Notes under the pieces: generated by a model | What the model was told of the DNA's origin: nothing | The model's database searches: none | What the model saw: only the letters and a program-made list of their open reading frames with translations | Source: Coemansia sp. RSA 922 | Lineage: Eukaryota > Kickxellomycota > Kickxellomycetes > Kickxellales > Kickxellaceae | Assembly (NCBI GenBank): GCA_027577415.1 | Contig: JANBQS010000066.1 | Location: 1-41,621 of the forward strand | Reading direction: 5' to 3' | Length of the DNA stretch: 41,621 bases | Position numbers and translations under genes: made by a program | Shown here: positions 7,467 to 16,465 of the stretch, piece after piece | Numbering within the stretch: the stretch's first letter is position 1 | Layout: each line of letters opens with the position of its first letter

Positions 7467-9278
7467 TTAGTCTTGCTTGATGTTGCGATACATGAGCCAC
7501 TGCACAATCAAAGTGATGTAGCCTAGGTAGACTGGGAGGCTGTACGCAGTTGTCTCCCCAAACATGGAGTAGCCCGACAGCTGGTAGAAAATAGCTGATG
7601 CTACAGAGTATATCAGCATGGGTATAACGAATGCCGCTGGCACAAGCGACCCGGATTTGGCCTTGTAGTTCACGATGATCTGAGGCAGCCACACGACCGA
7701 CTGGACAGTACGGATACAGCCAATTGAAAGCTCTTTGAAAAAAAGTAGCTGCAACAAGCTGTTCTCTAGGCGGATTAGCGTGAAATAAAACACCGCAACC
7801 ACAACTACGGGAATACTCAGCAAGTGCACCCAGTACATGGCAGCTTTATCGACGCTCCGACGAATGGCCACAACTGGATCAACGAGGTTGGTGTGAGACA
7901 ACGGAACATCTTTGGGCGCGGCTGGATCAGACACACCCTTGTCCGTAGCTACTGTAATTGGCCCTTGCACCGGCGACTTGCGCCAGAAAAGATTGTGAAA
8001 CAGCCACGATAGCCCCGACAATGGAACAAACGTCATGTCGTCCATGTTTACTCCTATGTAGGTCACAACGAAATAACCAAGAAGTGCCCAAATATTGGGA
8101 GCCCCAAAGCCCTCTGTCACTTGTACAGAGCCAACCACGGTCCCCATGTACATAATGGAAATTGTAGCCCGCGACATGCCCATCCACTTGGAGGCAGACA
8201 TCGAATCCGGGTGGATGAGAAACTGAACCATCAAAGGCAACGAGGCAACAATAAGAGCACGGCTCAGTACAAAGGCAAGCAATAGAGGGACGCTGAGACG
8301 CCTAACTGCGTCAAGTGGGATTAGGCCGTCACTGCATACCAACTCGGTCCTTCTGAGTGTCGTGTTTTGTGTAGGATCCCAAGGAGCGGGGACGATCCGC
8401 TCAACGAGCACAGCTTTTGTGGTTGGGCGGATATGCCCATGCAAGTGAGCCCGCGCTAAAATCCAGCCTTGCTTAATTCCCGCAAGCTCGAGCTCGACGT
8501 CGACGGTCAGCGGATACTCGTCTGTCGCGAGCCCCTTATCCTTTAGCGTGGCTAGCGACTTGATTTCGGGCCTGCTCTTGGTAAAATCGTTACGCGACAA
8601 CGGTGGATTATAGAGTCCCGCAGGTAAAGGTGTGAGTATGCGTGGTATATGATCTGGTAGGTCACCCCAAGGATACGCGTTGTTCTCAAGAACGATAGCC
8701 CAAGAGGCGCCAGACACATATTGTAGCTCTGGAGTACGTTCCTCTCTGCATGTAGCAGAGATATCTTCATCGGAAGAGTTGGATGGACATGCGCCTTTCC
8801 ACCGGGCAATCGGTATTCTTGAAGAAACTAGGCGTGGGTCAGACATATTGGGGTGTGGTCCAAACTGGCCCGCCTCTTGTATAAACACGTACGCGAAGAG
8901 ACGCTGATCCAAATCAGAGCCGGAAAGGAGACGACTGGGGACATTGACGACTGCCTTGTGACGAAGGAGCGGGTATCTGTTCTCTACGCTTTGTGGTGGG
9001 ATATGCCAGAGTAACTGCGCAGTCTCGAAAAATGACGAACCATTTACAGTATTGTCAGGGCTTAGCGCAGCATACACCTTGGCCTCGTAGCTAAAGGGTT
9101 CCTGCCAAGAAAGTTGATGAGTGTCTTTGTAATGGCCCTGAAATATCGAGGGTGACCAGAAGCCGTACAAGATAGACCCAAGCAGTAGCATCATCGATCC
9201 AAACGAGTAGGATATAACTGATATAGAGACCATGTCTGCCAACCAGTGCATCAGCCTACCGATGCTAAAGCTAGGCAT
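7467..9278 (-). CDS. CLPTM1/CLPTM1L-family multipass membrane protein
   Basis: The protein has 603 aa in one uninterrupted frame. Residues about 16-40 form an N-terminal membrane segment (VISYSFGSMMLLLGSILYGF), followed by a luminal-type domain of about 280 residues with the family words AYVFIQEAG and YPLTVDVELELAGIKQGWIL. Several membrane segments come next, including KWMGMSRATI, which matches the family K-x-x-x-GMS motif. The end contains WLPQIIVNYKAKSGSLVPAA, corresponding to the family TPQLFINYKLKS region and resembling a PQ-loop. Human CLPTM1L has been reported as an ER scramblase for GlcN-PI in GPI-anchor synthesis; a similar ER role here is inference. It is the only housekeeping-type gene in the first 16 kb, surrounded by relics, with its own AT-rich leader. 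Confidence 0.8.
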   Translation of the reverse strand: MPSFSIGRLMHWLADMVSISVISYSFGSMMLLLGSILYGFWSPSIFQGHYKDTHQLSWQEPFSYEAKVYAALSPDNTVNGSSFFETAQLLWHIPPQSVENRYPLLRHKAVVNVPSRLLSGSDLDQRLFAYVFIQEAGQFGPHPNMSDPRLVSSRIPIARWKGACPSNSSDEDISATCREERTPELQYVSGASWAIVLENNAYPWGDLPDHIPRILTPLPAGLYNPPLSRNDFTKSRPEIKSLATLKDKGLATDEYPLTVDVELELAGIKQGWILARAHLHGHIRPTTKAVLVERIVPAPWDPTQNTTLRRTELVCSDGLIPLDAVRRLSVPLLLAFVLSRALIVASLPLMVQFLIHPDSMSASKWMGMSRATISIMYMGTVVGSVQVTEGFGAPNIWALLGYFVVTYIGVNMDDMTFVPLSGLSWLFHNLFWRKSPVQGPITVATDKGVSDPAAPKDVPLSHTNLVDPVVAIRRSVDKAAMYWVHLLSIPVVVVAVFYFTLIRLENSLLQLLFFKELSIGCIRTVQSVVWLPQIIVNYKAKSGSLVPAAFVIPMLIYSVASAIFYQLSGYSMFGETTAYSLPVYLGYITLIVQWLMYRNIKQD

Positions 9279-9598
9279 GGTATTAGAAAGCCGATAGTAG
9301 TGAAAAAGAGTGTTAAATAAATGTTGCTACTAATAGATACAAAAAAATAAAGAAAAGAGAAAGAGGAAAAGATCCACAGCGGCGGCATTTTCTCAATCCA
9401 TGCTATCGAATATCTGTAGGGTATCCAGAAATGAAAAACCAAATCCGCATAATGCGCAGCTATTATATGCGCAGACACGTCAATAGATTGGTGTGACGTG
9501 GCGATAGGTAGATGGATCATTGGTTTGGCTAAACGCTAGAAGAGTAGAGAGGTAGGTGTGAAAGAAATTTTTGCCTGAGAAATATACATCTCTACTCT

Positions 9599-9946
9599 TT
9601 ATTCTTGCTTGGACCTCATAGTCTTGACCGAATCATATTCCGTCTGGCCCTCAACTGCGAGAACCAGTTGCTCATATAGCCGCAAGCATGTGGCACCCGT
9701 TGGGCTGGCCTTTGCACGGTTGTGTATGACACTGTACGTATAAGCACCCATAGAGTGCCAGCATGAATTTGCTCTCAGTAGAGAATTCTTGGCAGTACTT
9801 ATGGTAGGAGAGGGCTGGAAATCTACGTAACTAGCACAGATGTGCAGCCCGCTCTCTGCCGCAACTACCGCTGAGAATTCTCCATCGAAAGCCAGCGTAA
9901 GATTGAGCGAGAGATGGTGGAGAGGTGAATAGAGCGAAGTGTTTGT
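9599..9946 (-). pseudogene. Open frame without ATG below type 2 promoter
   Basis: On the minus strand a frame is open for more than 110 codons from a TAA near 9949 to the stop at 9601-9599. It reads for example LTLAFDGEFSAVVAAESGLH, then SMGAYTYSVIHNRAKASP and LYEQLVLAVEGQTEYDSVK. No ATG occurs before the middle of the frame. It starts about 108 nt below the TATA-like GTACATAAAC at about 10015 of the type 2 repeat, the spacing seen in the small-protein family. This suggests a family member or analogue with a lost start codon. Sequence homology to that family is not convincing. Confidence 0.4.
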
Positions 9947-9974
9947 TTATTATAGTTTATGAGAAAGTGAGAAC

Positions 9975-10200
9975 GACTAGAGTTGTGTCCAACTTACGGT
10001 GGGGTGATGTTTATGTACATTTTTTTGGCAGCCCTTATCCAGAGCCACACATAAGAATATCCATCTAAGCAAAACATTGCTGTGTTGGGGGAGGGGTGCA
10101 AGGATTCCTTGGCGGCGGGTGATGGCAGCCAGCATGTCGGATATAGTTGCCGGCTGCTTGGAATTGTCTGTTGATAGTGCTCTATGAGGTCCGTTGGGCC
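9975..10200 (-). repeat. Promoter-like dispersed repeat type 2, copy 2
   Basis: Read on the minus strand it contains the core with AAGCAGCCGGCAACTATATC (about 10194-10128), then TATGTGTGGCTCTGGA, then the TATA-like GTACATAAAC at about 10015 and GTAAGTTGGAC. The order and spacing match copy 1 at 1130-898. Confidence 0.65.
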
Positions 10201-10255
10201 GGTTGCATGCAACATCTCGATGTTTCAGACCACGCGTAGAGAATAGGGACAAGAT

Positions 10256-11300
10256 GTTTTAGCGTTATGGCAATGAGTTGTCGGTCCTTTTAAAAGACAG
10301 CCATAAAGGTGCAAAGTAAAGGAATGGGGAAGGCCCAGACCGTCCTACCCGACCTCCTGGACTATGTGAACTGGTAAGATAAAACCTCATTTTCCATTTT
10401 TACTCCCCCAACTGATCTACACCCGTTCTGAATCACAAGTACAGTGATATTTCTTGGCTTCTCTGCAATTGTTGGCAGCACTGGGATAAAGAGCAATGTC
10501 TTGGCATCTACTACTTTATGTCTTTCAGCTCAGAGAATGTACTAGGTTGGTGTTGTTAACAAGGTGTAAAAATGTGCAAACCATCTTCTCGACTTTTACT
10601 CACTGCAAAATGTAGTTCTAGCTTCATAATCAAGTAACAGTGTTGGCCGATGTTTGCATAAATTTGGCAATGGATAGAACTGTTGCTCAATGGTAAGCAG
10701 ATGGCATCACACATCACTTGTGCAAGCAGAACCAAATTTACAAATCACCTATTACACTTCAATCCGACAACTGCACTTTCTTAGAAACAAAGTATGCAAG
10801 ATACTTAGCCTTGGCTACTTTTTTCCTGCTTGCTAAAAGAAAATGAAGAGTGGTGCCAAACATGCAGCTAAACCCAAAACACACCTTGCAGAATTTCCGC
10901 AGTGCAATTTAGTCCTCCTCCTGCCCTTTCTTTGGCTCAAAGAAAACAAGAAACTTGGAAATGGCTGCTCCTGTTTCCTTTTCTGTTTCCTGATTAAAAA
11001 AAAGGTGGTGAGGGGGAGCACACAGAACAACACTAAAACAGAAACACACTCCATAGCTTTTTCTTTGATTCAAAAAGAAACCAGATACTTTGACAAGGTC
11101 GATTCCGTTGCCTTTCTTACTGCTTGCTAAAGAAAATGGAAAACAAGCACAAAGTGCGCTTTTAAGCAAGAAAAGCGACACCACCAAAGCCTCAGCGCAA
11201 TGTGTTGTTGCTGCTTTTTCTTCCATTGGAAGTAGTGGAAAGAGCACTTTTTTCTCTTTACTCATTGTTCAGCCTTACAACAGGCAAAAATATATCTGCC
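10256..11300. other. Long non-coding stretch with short dyads upstream of 11413 gene
   Basis: No gene can be supported here. Open frames on both strands at 10833-11265 are lysine/phenylalanine-rich readings of simple A/T-rich sequence. Dyads TTTCTTTGGCTCAAAGAAA (about 10927) and TTTCTTTGATTCAAAAAGAAA (about 11059) are present. The word CTGCTTGCTAAAAGAAAATG (about 10826) nearly repeats at about 11119. CTGCAATTGTTGGCAG at about 10466 recurs at about 12105. These may be upstream control elements of the gene at 11413. Confidence 0.45.
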
Positions 11301-11306
11301 TTCTGC

Positions 11307-11314
11307 TATAAAAA
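11307..11314 (+). promoter_or_regulatory. TATA box of small-family copy C
   Basis: TATAAAAA followed by GGCAAGC lies 106 nt before the ATG at 11413, the same spacing as at 1387/1499 and 18774/18665. A pyrimidine-rich leader with CATC/CTCATCACTCC follows. Confidence 0.65.
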
Positions 11315-11412
11315 GGCAAGCTTCTCAGGCACTTTTAAACCATCTACCGTCCACTCATCACTCCTAACATTCTCAACTAGGTATTTCTCTAAACACTGTA
11401 GGTATTATCACC

Positions 11413-11750
11413 ATGCCTTATTGCTTTGCCATTACATGTGGAAACAATAACAATGTCGCGATTTTTGACCATGTTGAAATAATTGAGAGTCTAGAGGTTG
11501 CTGTCAAAGCCCTAATGCCAAAAGTCAAAAATTACAAGTAGGCAATCCAGTGATTACTAAGAGTGGCTTTCGTGAAATCAAGGAATGGGATGGAGCTGGT
11601 AACAGTGTTTATGTACTCGTTGGGAGTACTGAGGATTCAGTGAATATATTCGCTCATTACGGTAGAAGTATGGCTGCTCTCTTGACAGCCCTTAAAGATG
11701 AAGAACAGAATTATTGGAATATGTTACAAATGCAAGGTACTACCATCTAA
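11413..11750 (+). pseudogene. Small-protein family member with one frameshift (copy C)
   Basis: From the ATG the frame reads MPYCFAITCGNNNNVAIFDH and stops at TAG after KVKNYK (about 11539). The neighbouring frame continues with VITKSGFREIKEWDGAGNSV and YVLVGSTEDSVNIF to the stop at 11750. The second part aligns with LVRSQYNHNINWIRNMD and KFILIGNFADMV of the 18231-18665 gene. A shift of a single base near 11535-11545 joins the two halves, and there is no room for a normal intron. Either this is a recent pseudogene or the base call is wrong. The function is unknown. Confidence 0.6.
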
Positions 11751-11904
11751 TCATGTGCTGCCTGTCTAGTCCACACTTTATAATGTTAACTGTGTTTGCA
11801 TAAAGTTACAAATGCTTATGACCATGTTACTTAGTAGACCTATTTGGACACAACTAACATTTACAACACGTCTTTAAATAAATACTTTTACACAGTTATA
11901 CCGT

Positions 11905-12330
11905 TAACATTTAGTGTAACCCATTGTATTTCAATTCAGAAGTGATATATAAAAATTTTGGATGTATGTAGTGCAGCGGCAATCCATACCAGCCAAACAA
12001 GGCATTGAGGTCATTATGTATTATGCTGTTTCGGGGCTTGGGCCACAGCACAGAGATGGACGTGTATATTGTGCCAGAACACCACTCTTGTCTCTTCTGC
12101 CATTGCTGCAATTGTTGGCAGTATTGTTTGATAGCGGAGCTTAGCAATATAATAAATAAAGTACTAAAGTAATATAAATAAATAGCGTGAAAAAGTGGAA
12201 GCAAGGATCCTATCCTGGTTTTCCGGGCGTCTGTTGGTTATATAGTCTCTTTGCAGCTCGCTTCCACAACCGCATGCGTGTGGTGGCTTTTGGCCAGGCC
12301 ATTGTGTGGATGTGTACTACAATGTTTGTG
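11905..12330 (-). other. Weak type 2 promoter copy with possible relic ORF
   Basis: On the minus strand CGGTTGTGGAAGCGAGCTGC and then GACTATATAACCAACAGACG (TATA at about 12245) resemble the type 2 repeat at 938. Downstream, an ATG near 12105 opens a 29-codon frame (MAEETRVVFWHNIH), and another frame is open to 11911. Neither can be assigned. It is probably a decayed gene copy. The plus-strand frame 12187-12480 is not supported. Confidence 0.3.
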
Positions 12331-12479
12331 GCGAAAGGGGGCTGCCCGTCTGCGTTGTCAACGCAGACAACATTAACCAATTGCCTACCTTTTGTAGTGG
12401 GGTTGACCATTTATATGCATTATACCCAACTTGTTAGTAGTATTATGAAGCTGCTTAGAGCTGTCAATTTACTACAGTA

Positions 12480-13130
12480 GGCTCTGCCAGCTTTGGTAAA
12501 GCCAGTTAGTCTCCATGAAACAATATCTAAATTTTATATGCAATGGCAAGACACAGAACCGCGCAGTACACATACTTGCCTGGCTGTCCGTAGCCTACTT
12601 TTTGTTGATATTGACTGGCCTCACTCGTTGAAATGGTAGTCGAGCTGGCCAAATAAAGCTTATTATTCACTGACTCGCCACTGAGGATGTAGACAATACA
12701 TTAGCAATTACTCTGTTTTTTTGCCAAAAGTAGAGGTCCTCTGTTGCAAATGCAGGCTGCGGCCATGGCTTATTCAAAAGGGGCCCAGCTTTGCTCAAAA
12801 AGAATGGAAACTTACAAAGCATCTCAGCTGCCTTTGTTTGGACACGTGCTTTGCTCTTCTCTTTCCCATGTTTTCAAAGGGTTCTTTTGAGTAGCCTTCA
12901 AAAAAATGACGTACCCTCCATAGTGCTTCTTTGGAGGTGCAATTTATTTTTAGTGTCTTAGCAGCATGTGTCTGTTGCTCTTTGTTCAAAAGCTGAAATG
13001 ACGTCATTGGAGGTGCAATTGTTTTCGGGATGAAGAATTTGGCATCCATGGTGGACAAGGATTTTCCTTCAGCAAGCATTGAAGGAGCAACCAGAGAGGC
13101 CTACAAAAAGACAGCCCTTTCCTGTCTTGG
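12480..13130. other. Non-coding stretch with repeated short motifs upstream of 13226 gene
   Basis: The word TTGGAGGTGCAATT occurs twice (about 12932 and 13006). CTTTGCTCAAAAAG (about 12791) and CTCTTTGTTCAAAAG (about 12979) echo the CTTTG..CAAAG dyads in 10927-11080. CTACAAAAAGACAGCC at about 13101 is a possible TATA-like core 125 nt before the ATG. No gene is supported. Confidence 0.45.
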
Positions 13131-13225
13131 TCAATACATCTCTTTTCTCCTTATTCTCACGCCTTTCTCCATTAGTTTTTTTAGAACCTTACTTGAATAC
13201 CATTCACCACCTCTATATCGTCAAA

Positions 13226-13639
13226 ATGCCCGTAATTACGTTTGAACGTGAAACCAATAACTATAATGATTACAGGATAGAAGCTCGAAGAAGGCAAGCT
13301 GAGATTGTCATTGTAGTCTTTGGAAATGAAGGTAATACAGTAAATAGTGGGTGTCCTTTCAAGGCTATGCTTGCTATTGCTAATTATATTTATGGTGATG
13401 TTAATTATGTGTTAATTATCAAAGTTCCTAGCAATTCAGGCACTGCCAAAGATTATCTCAGTAAATATCGTGCTAAGTGCGCCATTTCTCAAAGCCAATT
13501 TGGTGACCTATTAGGTGATAATCATGTGACGCTGTTGGATATCCGCGATAGGCTTACTTCCAGCTTAGAAAACCTACGCTATACATGTATTCACAACTCG
13601 ACGCTTGATTATGATGACATCTTTATCGGTATAAAGTGA
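13226..13639 (+). CDS. Small protein of unknown function, possible distant member of the small family
   Basis: The 137-aa frame starts MPVITFERETNNYNDYRIEA and contains EIVIVVFGNEGNTVN, a hydrophobic strand followed by GN. This resembles IVLVYIGNGDT (18231-18665) and FAITCGNNNN (11413). Later parts (VLIIKVPSNSGTAKDYLSKY and NHVTLLDIRDRL) suggest an alternating strand/helix fold. The Met was chosen because the upstream in-frame sequence is a pyrimidine-rich leader. Codon use is AT-rich like copy C. There are no membrane segments or known motifs. It may be functional since the frame is intact. Confidence 0.5.
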   Translation: MPVITFERETNNYNDYRIEARRRQAEIVIVVFGNEGNTVNSGCPFKAMLAIANYIYGDVNYVLIIKVPSNSGTAKDYLSKYRAKCAISQSQFGDLLGDNHVTLLDIRDRLTSSLENLRYTCIHNSTLDYDDIFIGIK

Positions 13640-13896
13640 CATATAGACCTAAATAGTGGTTACACTACTGAGAGTCCAATTTAAAGCCATGCCACTTGCT
13701 GCAATATTTTGCATGTTTAAGCAGTACCTATAGACATAAATACAGAAGTGAACTCCCTGTCTTCTCTTTAGTGTCGGTTGACCATTTTAACCCCTGAGAT
13801 ATATATTAGTACACCTTCTATTGGTTGTTTTTATGAACCAAGATTTCATATATTTCAGAACTTTTAGAAATAAATTATTATTCCCCAGAAAATACA

Positions 13897-14336
13897 CTAA
13901 ACAAGGTAAATATTTGAGAGAGAAAGAATTGCTGACAATAAAAGTATGCCCAATGAGACGGTATACAATTTCTTGGAGAACAAGCTATCTAGAGAGTTGA
14001 TGCACTCATGAGCCAGTATTTTTTTTACTACGCTATCTCCTTTCTCTGGTACACCCAGTGTGTCTAATGGCAGGGCTTGCGCCAACTCAAAAGACTCGTG
14101 ACAATGCTGGAACAATGGCTTATAATTGCCCACGCTAGCACCCTTGCTCAGGATGGTCGACATGACCTGGATACCCTGCAGAACAGCAAGCAGCTGAAAG
14201 CGCACTGCCTCGACCTCAGAGATGGCCCGAGCCTGCTCGTCAAACTGGTCAAACAGCACCGACCACAGCTGCTCCGAAGCTCCCCGATGCACATGGTGCA
14301 AACACAGCTTGAGCACTTCTGCTGCCAATACATATA
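13897..14336 (-). pseudogene. UTP20-like relic, downstream part
   Basis: On the minus strand, reading on from the other side of the mariner element, the frame gives NWKVMTYVLAAEVLKLCLHH, then LWSVLFDQFDEQARAISEVE and further helical repeats to a stop at 13897. Together with 15624-15960 it resembles the N-terminal HEAT-repeat part of UTP20, a protein of the small-subunit processome. That assignment rests on remembered family pattern, not on a search. The sequence ends in an unrelated hydrophobic tail, so the piece is truncated. It is interrupted by the mariner insertion at the duplicated TA. Confidence 0.5.
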
Positions 14337-14367
14337 CAGAGTGACTTACAAAGTCGTTCTCGCAACG
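14337..14367 (+). repeat. Left terminal inverted repeat of mariner
   Basis: It has 31 bases starting CAGAGTGACTTACAAAGTCG and is the exact reverse complement of 15593-15623. Confidence 0.95.
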
Positions 14368-14387
14368 TTTTATTCATTATACATGGC

Positions 14388-15485
14388 CTACTTTTTAAAA
14401 TAGTCTCCACCAGCATCACGCACTTTGCGGCACTGGTGTGCCCATCGCCCAACCAGATCAATATAAAAGCGCTCTGGAATTTTATCAAGGGCGTTGTTCC
14501 AGTCACAAATCACACTGTGTTCTGTCGGGTTATTGCGACGTGGCATCTGTTTTTTCAACCAGGGAAAGAATAAGAAGTCGCATGGAGACAGATCCGGAGA
14601 GTAGGGAGGCGCCGCTATTTGCTGGTATACTTGTTTCCTTGAGTTCATAGGACGATTGTGTGAGGGCGCGTTGTCGAAGTGAAGATGCATTCTACAAAGA
14701 TCCACTCCACTGGTTATCCCCTTCCAATTCTTGAACACTTTGGGGATGATTTCCCTCCAGAAAACAACTTGATTCATTTTCTGTTTGGGTTTCAAGTAGT
14801 GGTTAAGGACGAGACCACGGGGAGATACAAATAAAGAAGACATCACCTTTTTCTCCCACCTGCTGGGCCGAACAGTTGCTTGAGGCTCCAAATCTGGACC
14901 CTGTATAATACCACGTTGACTGTGCTTGCGAATCATTCGAAATGGTATCCATGTTTCATCCCCACTCACAATGTTGGCGCCCCTCCTCCGGCCCTTTTTA
15001 GCAAAGTCGCGCAAAAACTTGTTAGCGAATTTAAGCCGTGCCCACTTCTCTTTGTCCGACAGCTCTTTTGGAACCAAAGTATCCAAATGATGCCTATATC
15101 CAAGCCTCTCAAAGACGACTCTCTTGACCCTATCTAAGCTGCAGTGCCCAAGCTCAGTTAGCGTTTGCAGGGTAGTACGTGGCGATTCCTTGATTTTCCT
15201 GTGCAGCAGTTCTGTCAACTCGTCATCTGTGAAAACTGGTGGTGCGCCTGTTCTGGGGTGATCTTCAAGACTGAAGTCACCTAGCTCAAAGCGTCGGTAC
15301 CAAAGTCTGATTGTGGTAATATGAACAGACAAGCCGTGCTCTAAGTCGTCAATATACGAAATAGCTTCAGTCGGTGTCAGCTTCTTTCCAAAGCAAACCA
15401 GAAGTAATGACCGAATTTGTTCCTGGAGTGCCTCCGAGAATTCGGGGGTTTCTGCGGAAGTGAAATTGTAACTTCTAGGAGTCAT
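14388..15485 (-). CDS. Mariner-family transposase
   Basis: The 365-aa protein starts at the Met of MTPRSYNF just inside the terminal repeat. Residues about 15-75 and 75-130 form two helix-turn-helix units (TTIRLWYRRFELGDFSLEDH, then RTGAPPVFTDDE). LVPKELSDKEKWARLKFANK matches the mariner linker. The catalytic triad is visible as SGDETW, HFDNAPSHN and YSPDLSPCDF. The spacing between the second and third Asp is 31 residues, against 34 in classical mariners, so this is a variant. The frame has no stop or shift. It cuts and pastes DNA at TA sites. Confidence 0.95.
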   Translation of the reverse strand: MTPRSYNFTSAETPEFSEALQEQIRSLLLVCFGKKLTPTEAISYIDDLEHGLSVHITTIRLWYRRFELGDFSLEDHPRTGAPPVFTDDELTELLHRKIKESPRTTLQTLTELGHCSLDRVKRVVFERLGYRHHLDTLVPKELSDKEKWARLKFANKFLRDFAKKGRRRGANIVSGDETWIPFRMIRKHSQRGIIQGPDLEPQATVRPSRWEKKVMSSLFVSPRGLVLNHYLKPKQKMNQVVFWREIIPKVFKNWKGITSGVDLCRMHLHFDNAPSHNRPMNSRKQVYQQIAAPPYSPDLSPCDFLFFPWLKKQMPRRNNPTEHSVICDWNNALDKIPERFYIDLVGRWAHQCRKVRDAGGDYFKK

Positions 15486-15592
15486 TATAAAAAATCTAAA
15501 TAAGCGATGTAGAGCTGAAAAGAGAAGTGGGTGGTCGCAGCACCTCCATCTCTCAATGGCCAAAAGAAGAGTAGCACAGACGTTCTAGACTG

Positions 15593-15623
15593 CGTTGCGA
15601 GAACGACTTTGTAAGTCACTCTG
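15593..15623 (-). repeat. Right terminal inverted repeat of mariner
   Basis: It is an exact inverted copy of 14337-14367 and is followed by the duplicated target TA at 15624-15625. Confidence 0.95.
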
Positions 15624-15960
15624 TACGTCATTACTTTCCAATTGAGTCTCAAAAAAGTCCTCCTAGTATAGCTAGCGCAACAATGCAACGAGCATGCTTG
15701 AAGCTCGTGAATGGAGTTGCGATTTGACGCTACGCATACACTCAAAGAACAGCAGTACAATGCCATCCCTGAACCCCGCCAACTGATCTGTAGAGCACTT
15801 GATGACAGTGTGAATAGCGTGCTTGAAAATTTTTGCAATGCGTTGCCTCAGAGTATTCGAAACAAAAAAGACTAAAAATCAGCGGCAAACCCGCCATACA
15901 CTGGATTGCTGCTGTTCAAAGCCCAGTAGAGGCGAGATAAGGCTGGATGTCAGCCGCAAG
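15624..15960 (-). pseudogene. UTP20-like relic, upstream part
   Basis: Minus-strand readings give GLPLIF/YGGFAADF and then, in a second frame, NTLRQRIAKIFKHAIHTVIK and DGIVLLFFECMRSVKSQLHS. A stop (TAG) and one more frame change follow before NWKVMTY, which continues across the transposon. The pattern FAAD.FSF..R and EG..LLFE....V...LHS is that of the UTP20 N-terminal HEAT region. At least two frameshifts lie outside the transposon, so the piece was probably dead for reasons other than the insertion. A complete UTP20 should exist elsewhere in the genome. Confidence 0.5.
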
Positions 15961-16084
15961 TTGTTAATGAGACTCTATAGATCTTTGACCGTCATTTTTC
16001 CAGAGTTGTATGTGAAAAGAGCTGGCAAGGAATAGCGTGGCTCTGTTATCCAGGTGAGCGCGAGGAAAACTCGACAATTGGAGA

Positions 16085-16165
16085 TAGCAACTGGAGTCTC
16101 GGATATAGTTACTAGCTGATCGGAATTGTCAGTCGGCAGTGCTCCACGTGGTCCGTTCCGGAACA
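16085..16165 (-). repeat. Core of promoter-like repeat type 2, copy 3
   Basis: The words TCTCGGATATAGTTACTAGC and GGAATTGTCAGTCGGCAGTG, then CTCCACGTGG, align with 1062-1125 and 10128-10194. The TATA-side part expected at lower coordinates is missing or replaced by the UTP20-like relic. The following 300 bases up to 16465 hold no gene that I can support. Confidence 0.6.
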
Positions 16166-16465
16166 CGCCTAACACATGTACGGAGTATTGACTGAATCCG
16201 AGGCTAACCATAAAGCCAGTTCTGGAAAACCAATTACCACGACTGGTCTCATACGCAGCATCAAGTAATTTACATGGTGGTGGTTTTTTTTCCCTCACAG
16301 ATGGATGATCGCCCAATGTCGATCTAGACACAAGTGCTGGAAATCCGCAGCAATCGCAAGTGGTAATCAACTACTGAAAAGAGGAAAAGGGCTTTTTCTT
16401 CTCTGCTTCTCTTCTCTTTTGTTTATTTCACCTATTTTCTTTATTCACTAGTTACTGACTTTTAC

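Larger units (their letters stand above)
14337..15623 (-). mobile_element. Complete mariner/Tc1-type transposon (1287 bp)
   Basis: Perfect 31-bp terminal inverted repeats lie at 14337-14367 and 15593-15623, both reading inward CAGAGTGACTTACAAAGTCG and on to CGCAACG. The element is flanked by TA on both sides (14335-14336 and 15624-15625), the target-site duplication of this superfamily. It holds one intact transposase gene on the minus strand. Identical ends and an open frame suggest a recent, possibly still mobile copy. It sits within a UTP20-like relic whose frame is continuous across the TA. Confidence 0.95.

Noticed and set aside
7426..7692. Minus-strand frame overlapping the end of the CLPTM1-family gene
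   Set aside because: It is a shadow in another frame of a well-supported coding region.
10833..11265. Several 70-118 codon frames on both strands
   Set aside because: Composition is driven by A/T-rich dyads and runs; the frames overlap on opposite strands without any motif or start context.
12795..13079. 94-codon minus-strand frame with IAPPMTSFQLLNKEQ
   Set aside because: It lies in the upstream region of the 13226 gene, consists of the repeated short motifs read in antisense, and shows no homology.
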